Translations under genes and position numbers: made by a program | Shown: positions 22,764-34,441 of the stretch, in pieces | Layout: each line of letters starts with the position of its first letter | How positions within the stretch are numbered: position 1 is the stretch's first letter | NCBI GenBank assembly: GCA_035610835.1 | Contig: CM069452.1 | Location: forward strand, 64,814,368 to 64,878,367 | DNA: 64,000 nucleotides | Reading direction: 5' to 3' | Source of the DNA: Ophiura sarsii | Taxonomy: Eukaryota; Echinodermata; Ophiuroidea; Amphilepidida; Ophiuridae | The notes under the pieces: model-generated | Seen by the model: the letters and a program-made list of their open reading frames with translations, nothing else | What the model was told of the DNA's origin: nothing | Databases searched by the model: none

Positions 22764-23108
22764 ATGGCAGAATCAATCGGCCAATTTGGCATCGTGGACT
22801 ACATAGTTCTTTGCTGTACGCTACTTATATCGGTTTCAATCGGAGTATACCAAGCATGCACGGGAGGGAAGCAGAAAACAAACGAAGAATTCTTGCTCGG
22901 GAATCGTAACATGAATCCTATCGCGGTGGCGATGTCATTCATGGCCAGCTTCGTATCTTCGCCTGCTGTCTTAGGGATACCGGCGGAGGTATATATTCAT
23001 GGCATTAGTTGGTGGTTGAATGTACCTGCTTTGCTGTGCGCTGGATTATTCGTGTCTCGTTTTGTGATTCCTATATTTTTTCGCTTGGATATAATAAGTG
23101 CATACGAA
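22764..23108 (+). CDS. SLC5 sodium:solute symporter, exon 1 (residues 1-115)
   Basis: ATG at 22764 opens 115 codons ending A-Y-E directly before the donor GTAAGT. SLC5 proteins use the inward sodium gradient to carry small solutes across the plasma membrane. The SMCT/NIS/SMVT branch moves monocarboxylates, iodide or vitamins. Residues 11-30 form the first hydrophobic segment (DYIVLCCTLLISVSIGVYQA). A short polar loop (GGKQKTNEEFLLGNRNM) follows, then the conserved start of the unwound helix (NPIAVAMSFMASFVSSPAVL) and PAEVYIHGISWW. The loop-plus-helix pattern x-x-F-L-x-G-x-R-x-M is the family hallmark. The next hydrophobic segment covers about 87-110. The start is supported by an N-terminus of normal length for this branch. 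The nearest relatives cannot be resolved without an alignment. Confidence 0.93.
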
Positions 23109-24592
23109 GTAAGTACAAATTTGATTTAAAGTTGTTAGGACTTTTAATGAATAATATGTAGATTTTTCATTATGCAGATAAAATCAAACATGATATAGCG
23201 ACAAACCAGATACAGGATATAGATCAGTCAGACAATCTAGCTTCATGGTCAGGCAAAGGTTTTATAAATCCTATTCATTTGGACGAAAGACTTCATTATA
23301 AGTACTGACATTTCAGTCTCTTGAATTGAAAGTCCACGCAAAGGGCCTTGTGTATGGTATGTATGGTATTTGTAGATATATATCTACTTGATGTAAGGAA
23401 TAGGCCTATCTATCTCCAACCTCTATCTAAATGGAGGGTTTGGCTTCAGTAGTCACGAGCATTCTCAAAACAAAGCCATCTTGAAATTGTTCAATTCCAC
23501 TCTGATCTCCAGGGCAGAGAAAAAATATTGTCTTTCTGGGATTTAAGCTGTTAAGGTGTTCGGCGCAAATAAGATACAGCCGATTTTTTTGGGCTAAGAT
23601 TGCGTATAACTAAATGAGGTTTCATCGATGGAAAACCCATTTCTAAAATAAAAAATAGGGGTCACCGTGCTCGTTTCCCCACGAAATCATTTTAAAAAAC
23701 AGTTTTGTAGAAAAATAACACAGAGGTCTATGGGGAATACGGAATTTTGTACACAATTTGCTTACTAGCCCGAGATATTATGCCGGATTTTTTATAAAAA
23801 GATGCGTAACTATATGCCCTTTTTATTTCTTAAATAACAAAATGGGGGTCACCGACTTACTTTTTCAAAAATTTAACGAAAAGTATCATTTTTCTAGTGT
23901 TAAAAAATGGCTGCCGTGGAATACCGCGTAGGTATGACGCGATGGAAAAGTCGTTTCATTGCCTGCGCATTCACTTGTGCGCGTATTCACACAAACGCCT
24001 ATCCGCGCGCACCCCACCAGCCTATACACACACTCGGTATCTAATACAATCATGCATTTAGCGCAACCTTACCGGGGGCTCTTGGGTATCTCCTCCCAGT
24101 ATTACCTTATGTCATATGTATATTAGGGTGTGCCGTTTCTCCAGAGTGCTATTGAATGTACATTGTACAGGGTACCCTAATAAGATGCAAATGTTCCCCG
24201 TCACACGGTCATGTTCATTTGGCACCGTTTATGTAGCTATTTGCCTTTAATGAAAGTGTACATGATTGTGTTAATAAGGATACATACGTTTGATCCACTG
24301 CCCGTGATACAGGTTAAAACCTTTTAAGGGTCACCCAATAGAAATTAATATATCCGTCTTACTGGAGATCAATGATCAAGACTAGAGTTATTTTCATCCT
24401 ATAGCTAAAGGGCCACTGGTGATTATAGCGTAGGTCAATTTATCACCAAAACCAGCCGCGCCATTTTGAACCGCGCACTTTGGGTTAAACTCCTGCGGAA
24501 ATTGATCCGTCGGTTTCAAGAGTGATCTTGAGGTGAAATCAAAGTGTTTCATTGAGATTAAGGTCTTGAAATACTCCTTATAAGAGGACCTG
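23109..24592. other. SLC5 intron 1, first part
   Basis: No gene is seen. The 17.6-kb intron 1 runs to 40719. This part holds unremarkable DNA with some diverged dispersed repeats. Confidence 0.5.
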
Positions 24593-24812
24593 TCTTGCAA
24601 ACTATTGAATCCAGTCTCTGACATACAAGCAGAGCATTTTACGTCGGCATTGTATTAACAATTCTGTCTTGCAAACTTATTGAATCTAGTCTATGACATC
24701 TACAAGCAGTGCATTTCACGTCGGCATTTTATTAAAGTTAAAAATTCGTCGATATCGAAAATGAAATGCGTCCGTGTAGTGTCTACACTGATATGCCATA
24801 CAGCTGTCTTAA

Positions 24813-24863
<51 letters not shown>
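24593..24863 (+). repeat. 70-bp tandem duplication and 50-bp poly-G tract
   Basis: TTGCAAACTATTGAATCCAG, then GACATACAAGCAGAGCATTT and ACGTCGGCATT, is repeated at about 24593-24655 and 24667-24732. A nearly pure G run spans about 24812-24863, the longest in the window. Confidence 0.85.
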
Positions 24864-24864
<1 letters not shown>

Positions 24865-24988
24865 TTAGAATTGGCCTATGTTAGAAAACCATTTTATACA
24901 ACTTTCCCAAATAACAGCCGATAAGTGTTGTATACCATATTATAGCCCTTGATGTCTAGTTTTGAAAAACGCTTTCGGTTCCGCTCTG

Positions 24989-25150
24989 GTTGCCATGGTA
25001 ACCGAGCAAGGCCTCTGATTGGCTAAACACGGGAGCATTCATAACTCAAAAACCAAATAACCCACTGGGGTCATATTTTGGGGATAGATGTATTAGAACA
25101 ATACGCACAAAATAATGTCTACGGATTTGTTGATTGGTTGCCATGGTAAC
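24989..25150. promoter_or_regulatory. Two perfect RFX-type X-box palindromes
   Basis: GTTGCCATGGTAAC occurs at 24989-25002 and again at 25137-25150. This matches the palindromic consensus of RFX factors (GTTRCCATGGYAAC-like), known from ciliary and MHC gene promoters. They lie in SLC5 intron 1 and may simply be part of a dispersed repeat, so function is unproven. Confidence 0.45.
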
Positions 25151-25369
25151 CAGGGCACAGTCAATCAGGTGATTTCACAGCGTAATTTAAAAACGAAAGC
25201 AAAAACTTTATAAAAAATCTTCATTATTTTGTAGACAGTACTCTTCTTAACATCTGTGCCAAATTTCATTACACTCATACATTGCGTTTTTGAGTTATGA
25301 CCGCTCCCGTTTTCCAGATTCGCGCTTTCGCTGTTTTGAGATATAGGCCGTTAAAATTACATGCCGGTT

Positions 25370-26140
25370 TTTTTTAGTTCCGATGCATTTCTTGACCGTT
25401 ACTTTTTTCCAGGCCAATAAAATATTTTGTATTCTTTTCTCCTTCTTCATACCATTTGACTCTTGAACGTATTATTGCACCTCTAGTTTTTGTGTGTAAT
25501 ACTTTTCAAGTTTGTCTTTACATTCAATATAATGTTTTTGATTTGTTTATTGATCTACGTTCTAATCTTCTTCACTCTGCAGTACTTCAGACTCTAAATG
25601 GGCTATCTTTTTATTTTAGGTTTTCACTTTTTGTTCACAATAATTAACAGTGAAATCACGTATCTTAATTGTACATAACTCCCATGTCAATTGGCCCGAA
25701 AAGTTATATTTACAACTTTCTACCTTAGCATCATAAATAACCTTTTCAATTTTTTTCTTATAAACTTGATCTTGTAACCAAATAGATTATTTTAAAAGAA
25801 ACTGCATTATGGTCACTTTTTACATAATTATTCAAAACATCACTTATTAACCAATAGTCCAGTCTAGATGCTATGTTTAGGGAAAGTTGTCGCCATGTAT
25901 ATTGTCTTATGTAGTGTGGGTGTTTCTTCCTCCAGATATCTATAATTTTATTATCAATTTGTCTAGTTGTTTACATTTTTTGTAACAGCCTTTGACATTT
26001 AAAGTATCATATGCATGGTTTCGAACACAGTTGAAATCACCACCTATGATTATATTATATGTTGCATTTTTATGGATCCATTTTTGAGTCTTTCTGTAAA
26101 ACGGATTCTTTAGAGCTTCAACTGTGGGTGCATATTTACA
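25370..26140 (-). pseudogene. L1/Tx1-like LINE fragment: endonuclease C-terminus and linker
   Basis: Read on the minus strand from about 26060, it encodes IIIGGDFNCVRN (endonuclease GDFN box). After a frameshift come IIDIWRKKHPHY, QYTWRQLSLN, SRLDYWLISD and YVKSDHNA, the usual order at the end of an L1-type endonuclease. Further on, at about 25390-25480, it reads GAIIRSRVKWYEEGEKNTKY and FIGLEKSNG, the hallmark linker before the reverse transcriptase. At least two frameshifts and stops make it inactive. It lies antisense in SLC5 intron 1. Confidence 0.88.
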
Positions 26141-26360
26141 ATAGAATATTTGCTAAGAGTACTACGGGAGATGGTTAATTTAGGCCGGGGGGGGGGGGGG
26201 GGGGGGGGGGGGTTGAGATAAGCACTGGTTGGGGGCGGGAACGGCTGCGGGGTCGCGGGGGCGGGGGTTTAATGAAGTAATGTGGTTTGGGTGGCAAGGG
26301 GTTAATGATGAAATGTGATACTAAATTGCGTAACAGGGAGGGTCACGAGGTGGAATGAAA
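26141..26360 (+). repeat. Dispersed repeat with poly-G core, copy 1
   Basis: CTACGGGAGATGGTTAATTT, then a G run at about 26186-26212, then GGGGTTAATGATGAAATGTG and GATACTAAATTGCGTAACAG. The same order is found at 53455-53672 (inverted) and 55750-56045. Confidence 0.7.
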
Positions 26361-26564
26361 TAGTATGGTTCCTTAAAAGTATAAACCATGGGATATAGCT
26401 GGGGGTAATAACGGGAAGCATTCAATTTCAGGTATAAAGGAAATCGGCCTCTGCATTGTTTTTTAGCTCATAAATGTATTCTTATCAATTTCGCGATAAA
26501 TGTTTGTATAGATACTTATGTGTTATTTCATTTTGTAGGTGTTCTATCTGGTAGACGCTACTTA

Positions 26565-26602
26565 CTAGCGGAAGACCGTTCGAAGAACGGGCGTCCCGCT
26601 AG
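26565..26602 (+). other. Short hairpin with CTAGCGG ends
   Basis: CTAGCGG at 26565 pairs with CCGCTAG at 26596-26602, and CCGTTC pairs with GAACGG around a GAA loop. The stem has a small internal mismatch. The role is unknown; it could be a tiny palindromic insertion. Confidence 0.5.
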
Positions 26603-27425
26603 TGTTGATAGTTAGTTGAATTTGAACACAAAAAAACATTTTCATCCATATTATCCATAACATACCATAAAGTATATGAATTTACGGTATTTTAAACAAT
26701 ATACATTGACATATCCTAAAACCATCATCGGAATCACAAAGGCAGTTTTTTCAGTTGAAAGTTATTTTCTTTTTAAAAGTGGCCAAAGTGGGATTCGCAC
26801 TCTTGTAACTGAAATGATCATATTCATATCTCGGTATCTCGGTGGTGAAATTCAATGGGATGAAGTGTATTTTGATAGCGGACTAAATAGGGCTTACCAA
26901 CAGTCCGTTTTCTAAAACAAGAAGACATAAGATGTATTTTTAATTAATTTTCTAACTCATTGGACACTTTGTTGGCACACCCTGTATCTCTGGTTGTGTG
27001 GGTGAACGACAAATTGTATATATCCGAATCACATGGCAAAGAAAAATGTATCGCTTTAATTTACGAAATATTAAAATGTGAAATTCAGGGTATATAGAAA
27101 GTACATTGAACCATGTGATGATCCGGGGGTGGGCACTGACATTGGAAAGGGGTATAGGTAAGTGCCGCCCTGAAGACCCCTTTTCTGTTATCTCTTAAGA
27201 CCCCCCTTTTCTTAAGCCTGCATCAGCTGCTCTTAAGACCCCCTTTTTATTGAAAATTATTCCTGCATATAGGTTTTACTATTAGGCAACAGGAGTAAAA
27301 TACAAACACAAAGTATGCACATTTAAATTCTAACTTAAACAACATCCCCACCAAGTGGGTGGCTCCTGGAAGCTCCTGGGTTTTAGGCATTTTAGGGCAA
27401 AGATTCAGCATTCTGAAGCAAGAAT
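26603..27425. other. SLC5 intron 1, unassigned
   Basis: No gene is seen. A 79-codon frame (26676-26915) has no recognisable motif. CACACCCTGTATCTC at about 26975 resembles a MITE end. CTTAAGACCCCCTTTT-like phrases repeat three times between 27170 and 27250. Confidence 0.4.
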
Positions 27426-27429
27426 ATTT

Positions 27430-28285
27430 AAGGTGGTTCGAGACCCCTTATAAATTTGAAACCTGTAGAAAAAATGCGCGCGCTTTCAGTTCATGAATTA
27501 AAATGGTCCAGAAAAAAATTCTTGTTAAGCTTAACTATTGATACATTGAAACTAATACGCACTAAGCGCGCAAAAATTTGCATTTTTAACACTAAAAAGG
27601 TTCAGTATGACGTTTAGAACGTCCTCCACACATAATTTAGAATATGTAGGGTGGTTCGACACCTTTTATACTGTTGAAACCTGTAGAAAAGATGTGCACG
27701 AAGCGCGGAAATATTTTCAGTTTTTGAACTGAAATGGTCCAGAAAAACGTTCATGAAGCCATTTTGTTAAACTTGAATAATGAAACATTGAAACTAAGTT
27801 CGCAAAAATTGACATTTTTAACACTTAAAAGGTCCAGTATGACGTTATATAATATTTAGAATATTTAGGGTGGCTCGAGACCCATTATAATGTTGAAATC
27901 TGTAGAAGAAAAAAAATCAGTTTTGGAACTAAAAGGGTCCAGAAAAACATTCCTGAAACCATCTTGTTAATGTTAAACTTGAATAATGAAACATTGAAAC
28001 TAATACGCGCAAAGCGCGCAAAAATTGACATTTTAAACACTAAAAAGGTCCAGTATAACGTTTTATCGTCACCCACATTAAAATAATGGGACGACGGGAC
28101 CCCGTAACCCCCCCCCCCCCCCCAATTTGCAAAGCCTACGCCCCTACACCCTTCCTTCTCCTCCCCTACCGCCCCTCCTTTTTCTCCTCTTCTTCCTTTT
28201 TTAATTTTGTTTAAACTCTTTTGTCAAGGGGGGGGGGGGGGGGCATTACCTACTGGGTCCCTCCTGGATATGCCACTGTGTGTCA
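27430..28285 (+). mobile_element. Composite repeat: satellite units joined to G/C tracts, forward copy
   Basis: Three ~220-bp satellite units start at about 27432, 27650 and 27871. Then come a C-run (about 28107-28124), a pyrimidine tract of CTTCCTTCTCC type, GTTTAAACTCTTTTGTCAAG, a G-run (about 28228-28243) and CCTGGATATGCCACTG. This is the mirror image of 9436-9945. Confidence 0.75.
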
Positions 28286-28839
28286 ATGATCAGATTAAAA
28301 TTTCAAATCACCGCCTCTCCCTCAATTGGAAGATAACTTATTACCTAGGCCTCCTATGAAATGTTACACCAGTCAAAGTATTTGAATACGGTATATCATT
28401 AGTAGGCCTATTAGTACATTTAGATGCTTTACTGTGTAAGTATAATTAGATACAGTACGTGCTCGACGCTATAGCAGATACCTTGCCATTCATTTTTTAA
28501 CTTGAGCCAAAGGTAAATATAGATACAGACTCTTAACAATAGAAATGATGGCATGGTTGGATAACATCAAGTTCAAACAGGGTATAGAGCTTTGCAATCA
28601 ATGAGTGGTGGCTTTGCTGGCTTCATGAAGCTTGAATTGTCATGGTCTAAAAATAGAGGAGGCTTTTGTTAAGATGTTTCAACTAAAAATTAAATGCGGC
28701 TAGAATTGCTTAAAATAATGCGTGGTAAACAGGTAACACTAACTTTTGCGTTTTATTGTTTTTCAACGTAATCAATGTTCTCCGTTGTTGTGTCTTTGAA
28801 TGTGACAATAACGCGCTTCTCTTTGGTGCTACGGAACAT
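28286..28839. other. SLC5 intron 1, unassigned
   Basis: Nothing recognisable apart from TAGGCCTA words. Confidence 0.35.
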
Positions 28840-29315
28840 GAATTGAACAGAGTTGCAGAATAATGCCGCTCGGTTGATATGTTCCATATTCATGCGTGAC
28901 CATATTACTACCACGCTTAAAGAATTCCACTGGCTGCCAATATGGGAAAAGATTTAATTAAAACTCTGTCTTTTTGTCTTCAAAATCATAAAAAATACTG
29001 CACCTGGATATTTATGCAATTTACTGTCACCATTATGTTCCTCGAAGAGCTCTTCGTTCTGCTAATGACATTACTCGCCTAAATATTCCTAGGACAAATA
29101 AGGTCTTGGGTCAGAAATCTTTCAGTGTAGCTTGTTCACGGGCTTGGAAAAATCTCCCTCGTACCACCATAAGAGAAACTAACAATAAATCTCATTTTCG
29201 TTGTAGTCTTAAGACTCACCTTTTTCCATGCTAAATGTATTTTGTGTTCTGATGTGTTACATGCGCTATAATCTAGATGGAATAGCGCCATATAAATATT
29301 AATTGGTATGTTATG
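28840..29315 (+). pseudogene. CR1/L2-like LINE, degenerate 3' end
   Basis: Broken frames encode LKEFHWLPI, a KIIKNTAPGYL-like stretch and KTHLFPC. These correspond to the final part of the LINE protein at 12620-16108 (RELHWLPV, YLQDLI, KTHLFPKH). The 3' end ACATGCGCTATAATC, then GCGCCATATAAATATTAATT, is the usual tail. It is 5'-truncated and inactive. Confidence 0.82.
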
Positions 29316-29974
29316 TTATGTTATAAGAAAAGAATGTCAAAAGCTTACTAATTTATCAAACTCAAGAAGTACAATTATATAGGCCTACCCCAAATTGCAA
29401 CCAATAAAATGGTGTAGGATTTTAGATCTAAACTTTGCCCAACAATTATAGCTATCAATGGTGATCTTACATTCATATTGTGTAGGCCTACTCAAACTAA
29501 CAATTTACGCAATACATACACAACGACTGTCTGTACAAATATCGACGAACGAAATTCGTTTGGGGGCATGAATGAGGGGACAGGCCTGTGAGCAGGGTGG
29601 GCATAACAGACTATATTTTTTGTATGTGTACAAAGAGTTTGTCATTTCATTTGGGGGCATCAGGATTGGGGAGGGGTATCAGGGTGTGCCCCCTGTCCCC
29701 CTCCCCTACCCCTCTAGTTGCGCCCCATGACAGCATTCAACCTTTGTGAGTGCAACTTATAATAAATGCCCTTTTATATCAAATTCACTTAAAAGAACAG
29801 AACCCTCACCGCAAACAACTTATTAGAACAATTGAGTATTTTCGGGATTTTTGAGAGTTTGAGAGGTTTTTGAGAAGAACTAAACTATCTGTGAATAGTC
29901 GTGAGTAAACCAGTATCATAATGATTGGGAGATGTTATTCTCCTGTATCCTGTTAGGCCGTATTTTTATCATTT
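29316..29974. other. SLC5 intron 1, unassigned
   Basis: No gene is seen. About 29560-29730 (TTTGGGGGCATGAATG to GTTGCGCCCC) is G/C-rich and may be an old dispersed repeat. Confidence 0.35.
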
Positions 29975-30420
29975 ATCATAGACCCAGGGGAGCTGCAAGG
30001 GGTGCCTCTGCAGGGTACCAACCGGCTGGCCCGCCCCCTCTCGAAGTAGAGGTGGAGGCCGCGGTCGGCAGGTACCTGCAGCACAGGGCGCTTCACCGAC
30101 CCAGGGTGATAGCTATGACTTCCAGGTTCCTCAGAACCCTGGTCGAGGCCGTGGGGGCGCTCGTGGAGGCTTTAGAGACGGGCCGCGCGGCAGAGGCCGC
30201 GGGGGGTCCTAGAGGTAGGGGCGTACCCAGACCTCCGCATGACTTGTCACGGAAAGCCTACCCCCCCCCCCCCCCCCCCCCCCCCCAGTGGATGGCCGCC
30301 TCCGGGAGTTCGCCTCGGAGTGGGAGGCGGTGACCTGGGACCAATGGGTCCTGTCAGTGGTACGCTACGGCTACCGCTTGGAGTTCACTGCCCTCCTCCG
30401 GGCACGGATTGCATGTATTT
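29975..30420 (+). pseudogene. DIRS-like retroelement fragment: RGG-rich Gag end and start of RT
   Basis: This GC-rich island sits in AT-rich intron DNA. One frame at about 30106-30210 reads DSYDFQVPQNPGRGRGG, then ARGGF and PRGRGRGG, a Gly-Arg rich Gag-like stretch, before stops. After a C-run (about 30260-30287), another frame reads VDGRLREFASEWEAVTWDQW, then VLSVVRYGYRLEF. The L-x-x-F-x-x-x-W-x-x-[VI]-T-x-D-x-W-V-L-x-x-[VI]-x-x-G-Y-x-[IL]-E-F pattern is the usual opening of DIRS-type reverse transcriptase regions. It ends abruptly near 30420, so it is a fragment. Confidence 0.65.
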
Positions 30421-31094
30421 AAGCAATGAGTATGCATTTTATACATCCTCTTAGCTTTATTTGTATGCAAACAAATGATTTACCAGGCATTACCACAGGG
30501 AACGTGCATTTTAATCTACCGCGTCAGCAGTACACAGTAAACTCAGACCCTGTATGAACATGGATTCAATAAATCTTTTGACCAATTCTGACAATCACCA
30601 AACCGCTCAAACCACTCAAAATTCATCAACATTATCCTTAAAATTAGATATAATTGCCGATCATGAAATTATCAACATTATTTAGACCTATTGCGGATGA
30701 TACTAAAACTTAAAAGCAATATGATGCATAGTGGACAAATATCTTCAAATAAGAGTGCTTTTATAGATATTTCTGCCCACAAATGTTTATTTTTGATGGT
30801 TTCTATGGTAACAAGCAAAAACAAAATGAATAACTGGCACAACCAATCCATCTAAAATTATGCACCATGTTAAAGAAAACATATTGGTGCTCAAAAATAG
30901 TTGATTTAGAGCAATTTTACTAAATCTCCTAAATTTGAATGGTAGCTATTTTGAAATCCAAGATGGCCGCCACACCATTGCTCGACAAATGTGGGTTCTT
31001 GGCTTTTTGAAATCAGCGCATCAAAACACCCATATGTGCCAATTGTCATGCTTCCTGCCAGAAGTGAACATCTTTTTGTTACATATTATCCGAT
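30421..31094. repeat. Diverged repeat related to 47390-47945
   Basis: Blocks such as GGTTTCTATGGTAACAAGC, ATGCACCATGTTAA, GAAATCCAAGATGG and CCAGAAGTGAACATCT are shared with 47390-47945, though in a different order. GTTTCTATGGTAAC near 30807 also resembles an X-box. Confidence 0.55.
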
Positions 31095-31599
31095 CCACTA
31101 TATAGTCCTGCGGCCCACAGCCCTGTCTAATGAACCTTCCGGAGGTAATCACCTCCACAACATTACATGTATATCATTGGAAAGGTATTTGCATTTCGCA
31201 TTTTAAAATCATGGTTGTGAATTTTTTACCCGGGGAAGAGGTCAAGTAGAGGTCATCCAGAGGTCACCAAATGTCGAATATTGGGAAATACACTATTTTC
31301 AGTCGCAATGTATCTTAATATCAATGACAAATTTTGAATTTGGTGTCATCCACTTTGAGTGGGTTCCCGGCTATTTTGTCTTGATTTTGAGCTAAAAGTG
31401 TAAATTTTGGGACATTTTTTCACAATTTTTAGACGTTCCTATAATAGCAACGCATTTGTTACATTTAGTCCATGAGCTCGTAGGGTCGGTCGGTACCATG
31501 TCAAGGGAGTAAGGCTAATAATGATTTTTGTATTGGTATGGATCCATGGAACCAGAATATGGTTGATAGCAAATTCAAAGCGGTAGCTTTCTGTGTGTT

Positions 31600-32700
31600 A
31601 TCAGCACATTTTCAAAATGGCCGCCAAAATGCAAACAAAAAGCACACTAATAAACTTATGATGAATATTGGAAACTCTGGTGGATGTAAATAACGCAGTA
31701 ATGTATGTATTAGACCACTAGACACTCACATCCGGATATTTTGCTTTGTTAACACATCTAAATCCAAAATGGCCGCCAAAATGGCCGCCAAAAATGATAA
31801 AATTCCATATATTGGCATATATAAACCAACATGTATGATCAGAGTATAGTTTTAACAATGGGATGTATGTGTTAGACCCTTAGAAACTCATATCTAGTAT
31901 TTTTGCTTTGTTAACATACTTTAAAACCAAAATGGCCGCCAAATTAATGGCCAAAAATGGTAAAAAGTGGACAGAATTCCATGAAATAGCATAATATCAA
32001 CCGAAATGTATGATGAAAATATATTTTTAACGATGGGATGTATGTGTTAGACCACTAGTAACTCATATCCAGTATTCATGCTTTGTTAACATAGTTCAAA
32101 ATCCAAAATGGCTGCCAAAGTGGCCCAAAAATGGTTTCCCGAAGTGGCTGCAAAAATTGTCAAATTCCATAAATTGGGATAATATCAACCTAAATGTAAG
32201 ATGTAATACAGTTTTAATGATGGGATGTATGTATTAGACCACTAGTAACTCATATCTAGTATTTCTGTTTTGTTAGCATACTTGAAAATCAGAAATGGCC
32301 ACCAAATGGATACCAAAATAACTGAACAAATTGTCGAAATTCCATAAAATGGTATAATATCAACCAAAATGTATGAAGAAAGTATAGTTTTAACATCGGG
32401 ATGTATTTATTAGACCACTCGTAACTCATATCCAGTATATTTGCATTGTAATAACGTACATTAAATCCAAGATGGCCACCAAAACGGCCTCTGTAAATGT
32501 TAAAATAGTCTACATGAGTGAATGATAATCCACAATAGACATTGTAAGAGTGTATATTACATCACATTCACCAAATAGTATGTTCTAAAACTGCTAAGCT
32601 ATTTCTTTTAGATATAAGGCTCACCTCTGTTACAATTTTGATTCTGTATCACTTTCCAAAATGGCTGCCAGAATGGTTAAGTTGATGTTAAATGACCTAA
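31600..32700 (+). repeat. Tandem ATGGCCGCC-bearing units in the left foldback arm
   Basis: CCAAAATGGCCGCCAAAAT-like blocks recur near 31615, 31770, 31932, 32105, 32295, 32473 and 32658. Between them lie GGGATGTATGTGTTAGACCA and CTAGTAACTCATATCCAGTA. They appear inverted at 33430-34335. The AAnATGGC core resembles YY1 sites; this is similarity only. Confidence 0.85.
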
Positions 32701-34441
32701 AACAATTGTTTAAATGACCATTTTATGTAATACTAATACCCCCAAATCTAATAAGACAGCATTCAACATATGTCTATGATCAAGTTTAGGGGCTGTCGAT
32801 CTAGTTTGAGTATTTTAAAGTATCCAAGATGTCTGCAAAATGTTAAAATAACTGAAAACAGTATTAGTTTTATTGTTAGTGTTACATTAGATATGACCAA
32901 AAGATTATATCTATAGATTTTAATCCACCAAGTAAACGTATCTGTAGGTGAAAAGGTATGATTGAATGGTATAAACTCCATTTTTTCATTCTGGTCATAT
33001 ATTTTTATCAATTGGTGGCCACCCGTGGTAATTATTTTGGCCATTTGGAGGTAATTTTAATGAAATGTTCATTATAATGCCCATCTTAATAACATGACAT
33101 TGTCAAAATGGAGTCTATACCATTCAATCATCCTTGTCACGTATACAAACACGTTTACTGGATGGCTTAAAGCTGTAGATATAATAATGTGGTCATATCT
33201 AATGTAATGCTAACAATAAACTAACACTGTTTTTCAGCTATTTTAACCTTTTACAGCCATCTTGGATATTTTAGAATACTCAAACTAGACATACAACCCC
33301 TAGGCTTTATCATAGACATGTAGTGAATGCTGTCCCATTCAATTTTGGGGTATTGGTATTACATAGTACCGGTCATTTACAATACAAAACAATTGCATTT
33401 TAGGTCATTTAACATCAACTGAACCATTCTGGCAGCCATTTTGGAAAGAGATTGGAATCAAAATTGTCACAGATGTGGGCCTTATTTCTAAAAGCAATAG
33501 CTTACCAGTTTAGAACAAACTATTTGGTGGATTTGATGTAATATACACTCTCACAATATCTATTTTGGATTATCATACACTCATGTATATAGACTATATA
33601 TTTTTTACATTTACAGAGACCATTTTTGCGGCCATCTTGGATTTAAAGTATGTTATTACAATGCAAATAATAGTGGATATGAGTTATTTGTGGTCTAATA
33701 CATACACCCCAATGTTAAAACTATACTTTCATCATACATTTTGGGTGATATTAGCCCACTTTATGGAATTCCAACAATTTGTTCTGTCATATTGGGGGCC
33801 ATTTTGGATTTTTAAGTAGGTTAACAAAGCAAAAATACTAGATATGATTTACTGGTGGTCTAATACATACATCCCATCATTAAAACTATATTTTCATTAT
33901 ACATTTAGGTTGATATTATCCCATTTTATGGAATTTGACAATTTTTGCAGCCACTTCTGGAACCATTTTAGGGGCCATTTTTTCAGCCATTTTGGATTTT
34001 GTACTATGTTAACAAAGCAAGAATACTGTATATGCGTTCCTAGTAGTCCAATACATACATCCCATCATTAAAATTATATTTTCATCATGCATTATGGTTG
34101 ATATTATGATATTATATGGAATTTTGACAATTTTTGATCATTTTTGGCTATCAATTTGGCGGCCATTTTGGTTTTAAAGTATGTTAACAATGCAAAAATA
34201 CGAGTTATGAGTTTTTAATGGTCTAACACATACATTCCATTGTTAAAACTATACTCTGATCATACGTGTTGGTTTATATATGCCAATATATGGAATTTTA
34301 CCATTTTGGCGGCCATTTTGGCGGCCATCTTGGATTTTGATGTGTTAACAAAGCAAAAGTTCTGGATATGAGTGTCTAGTGGTCTAATATATACAAGACT
34401 GCGTTATTTACATCCAACAGAGTTTCCAAAATTCATCATAA

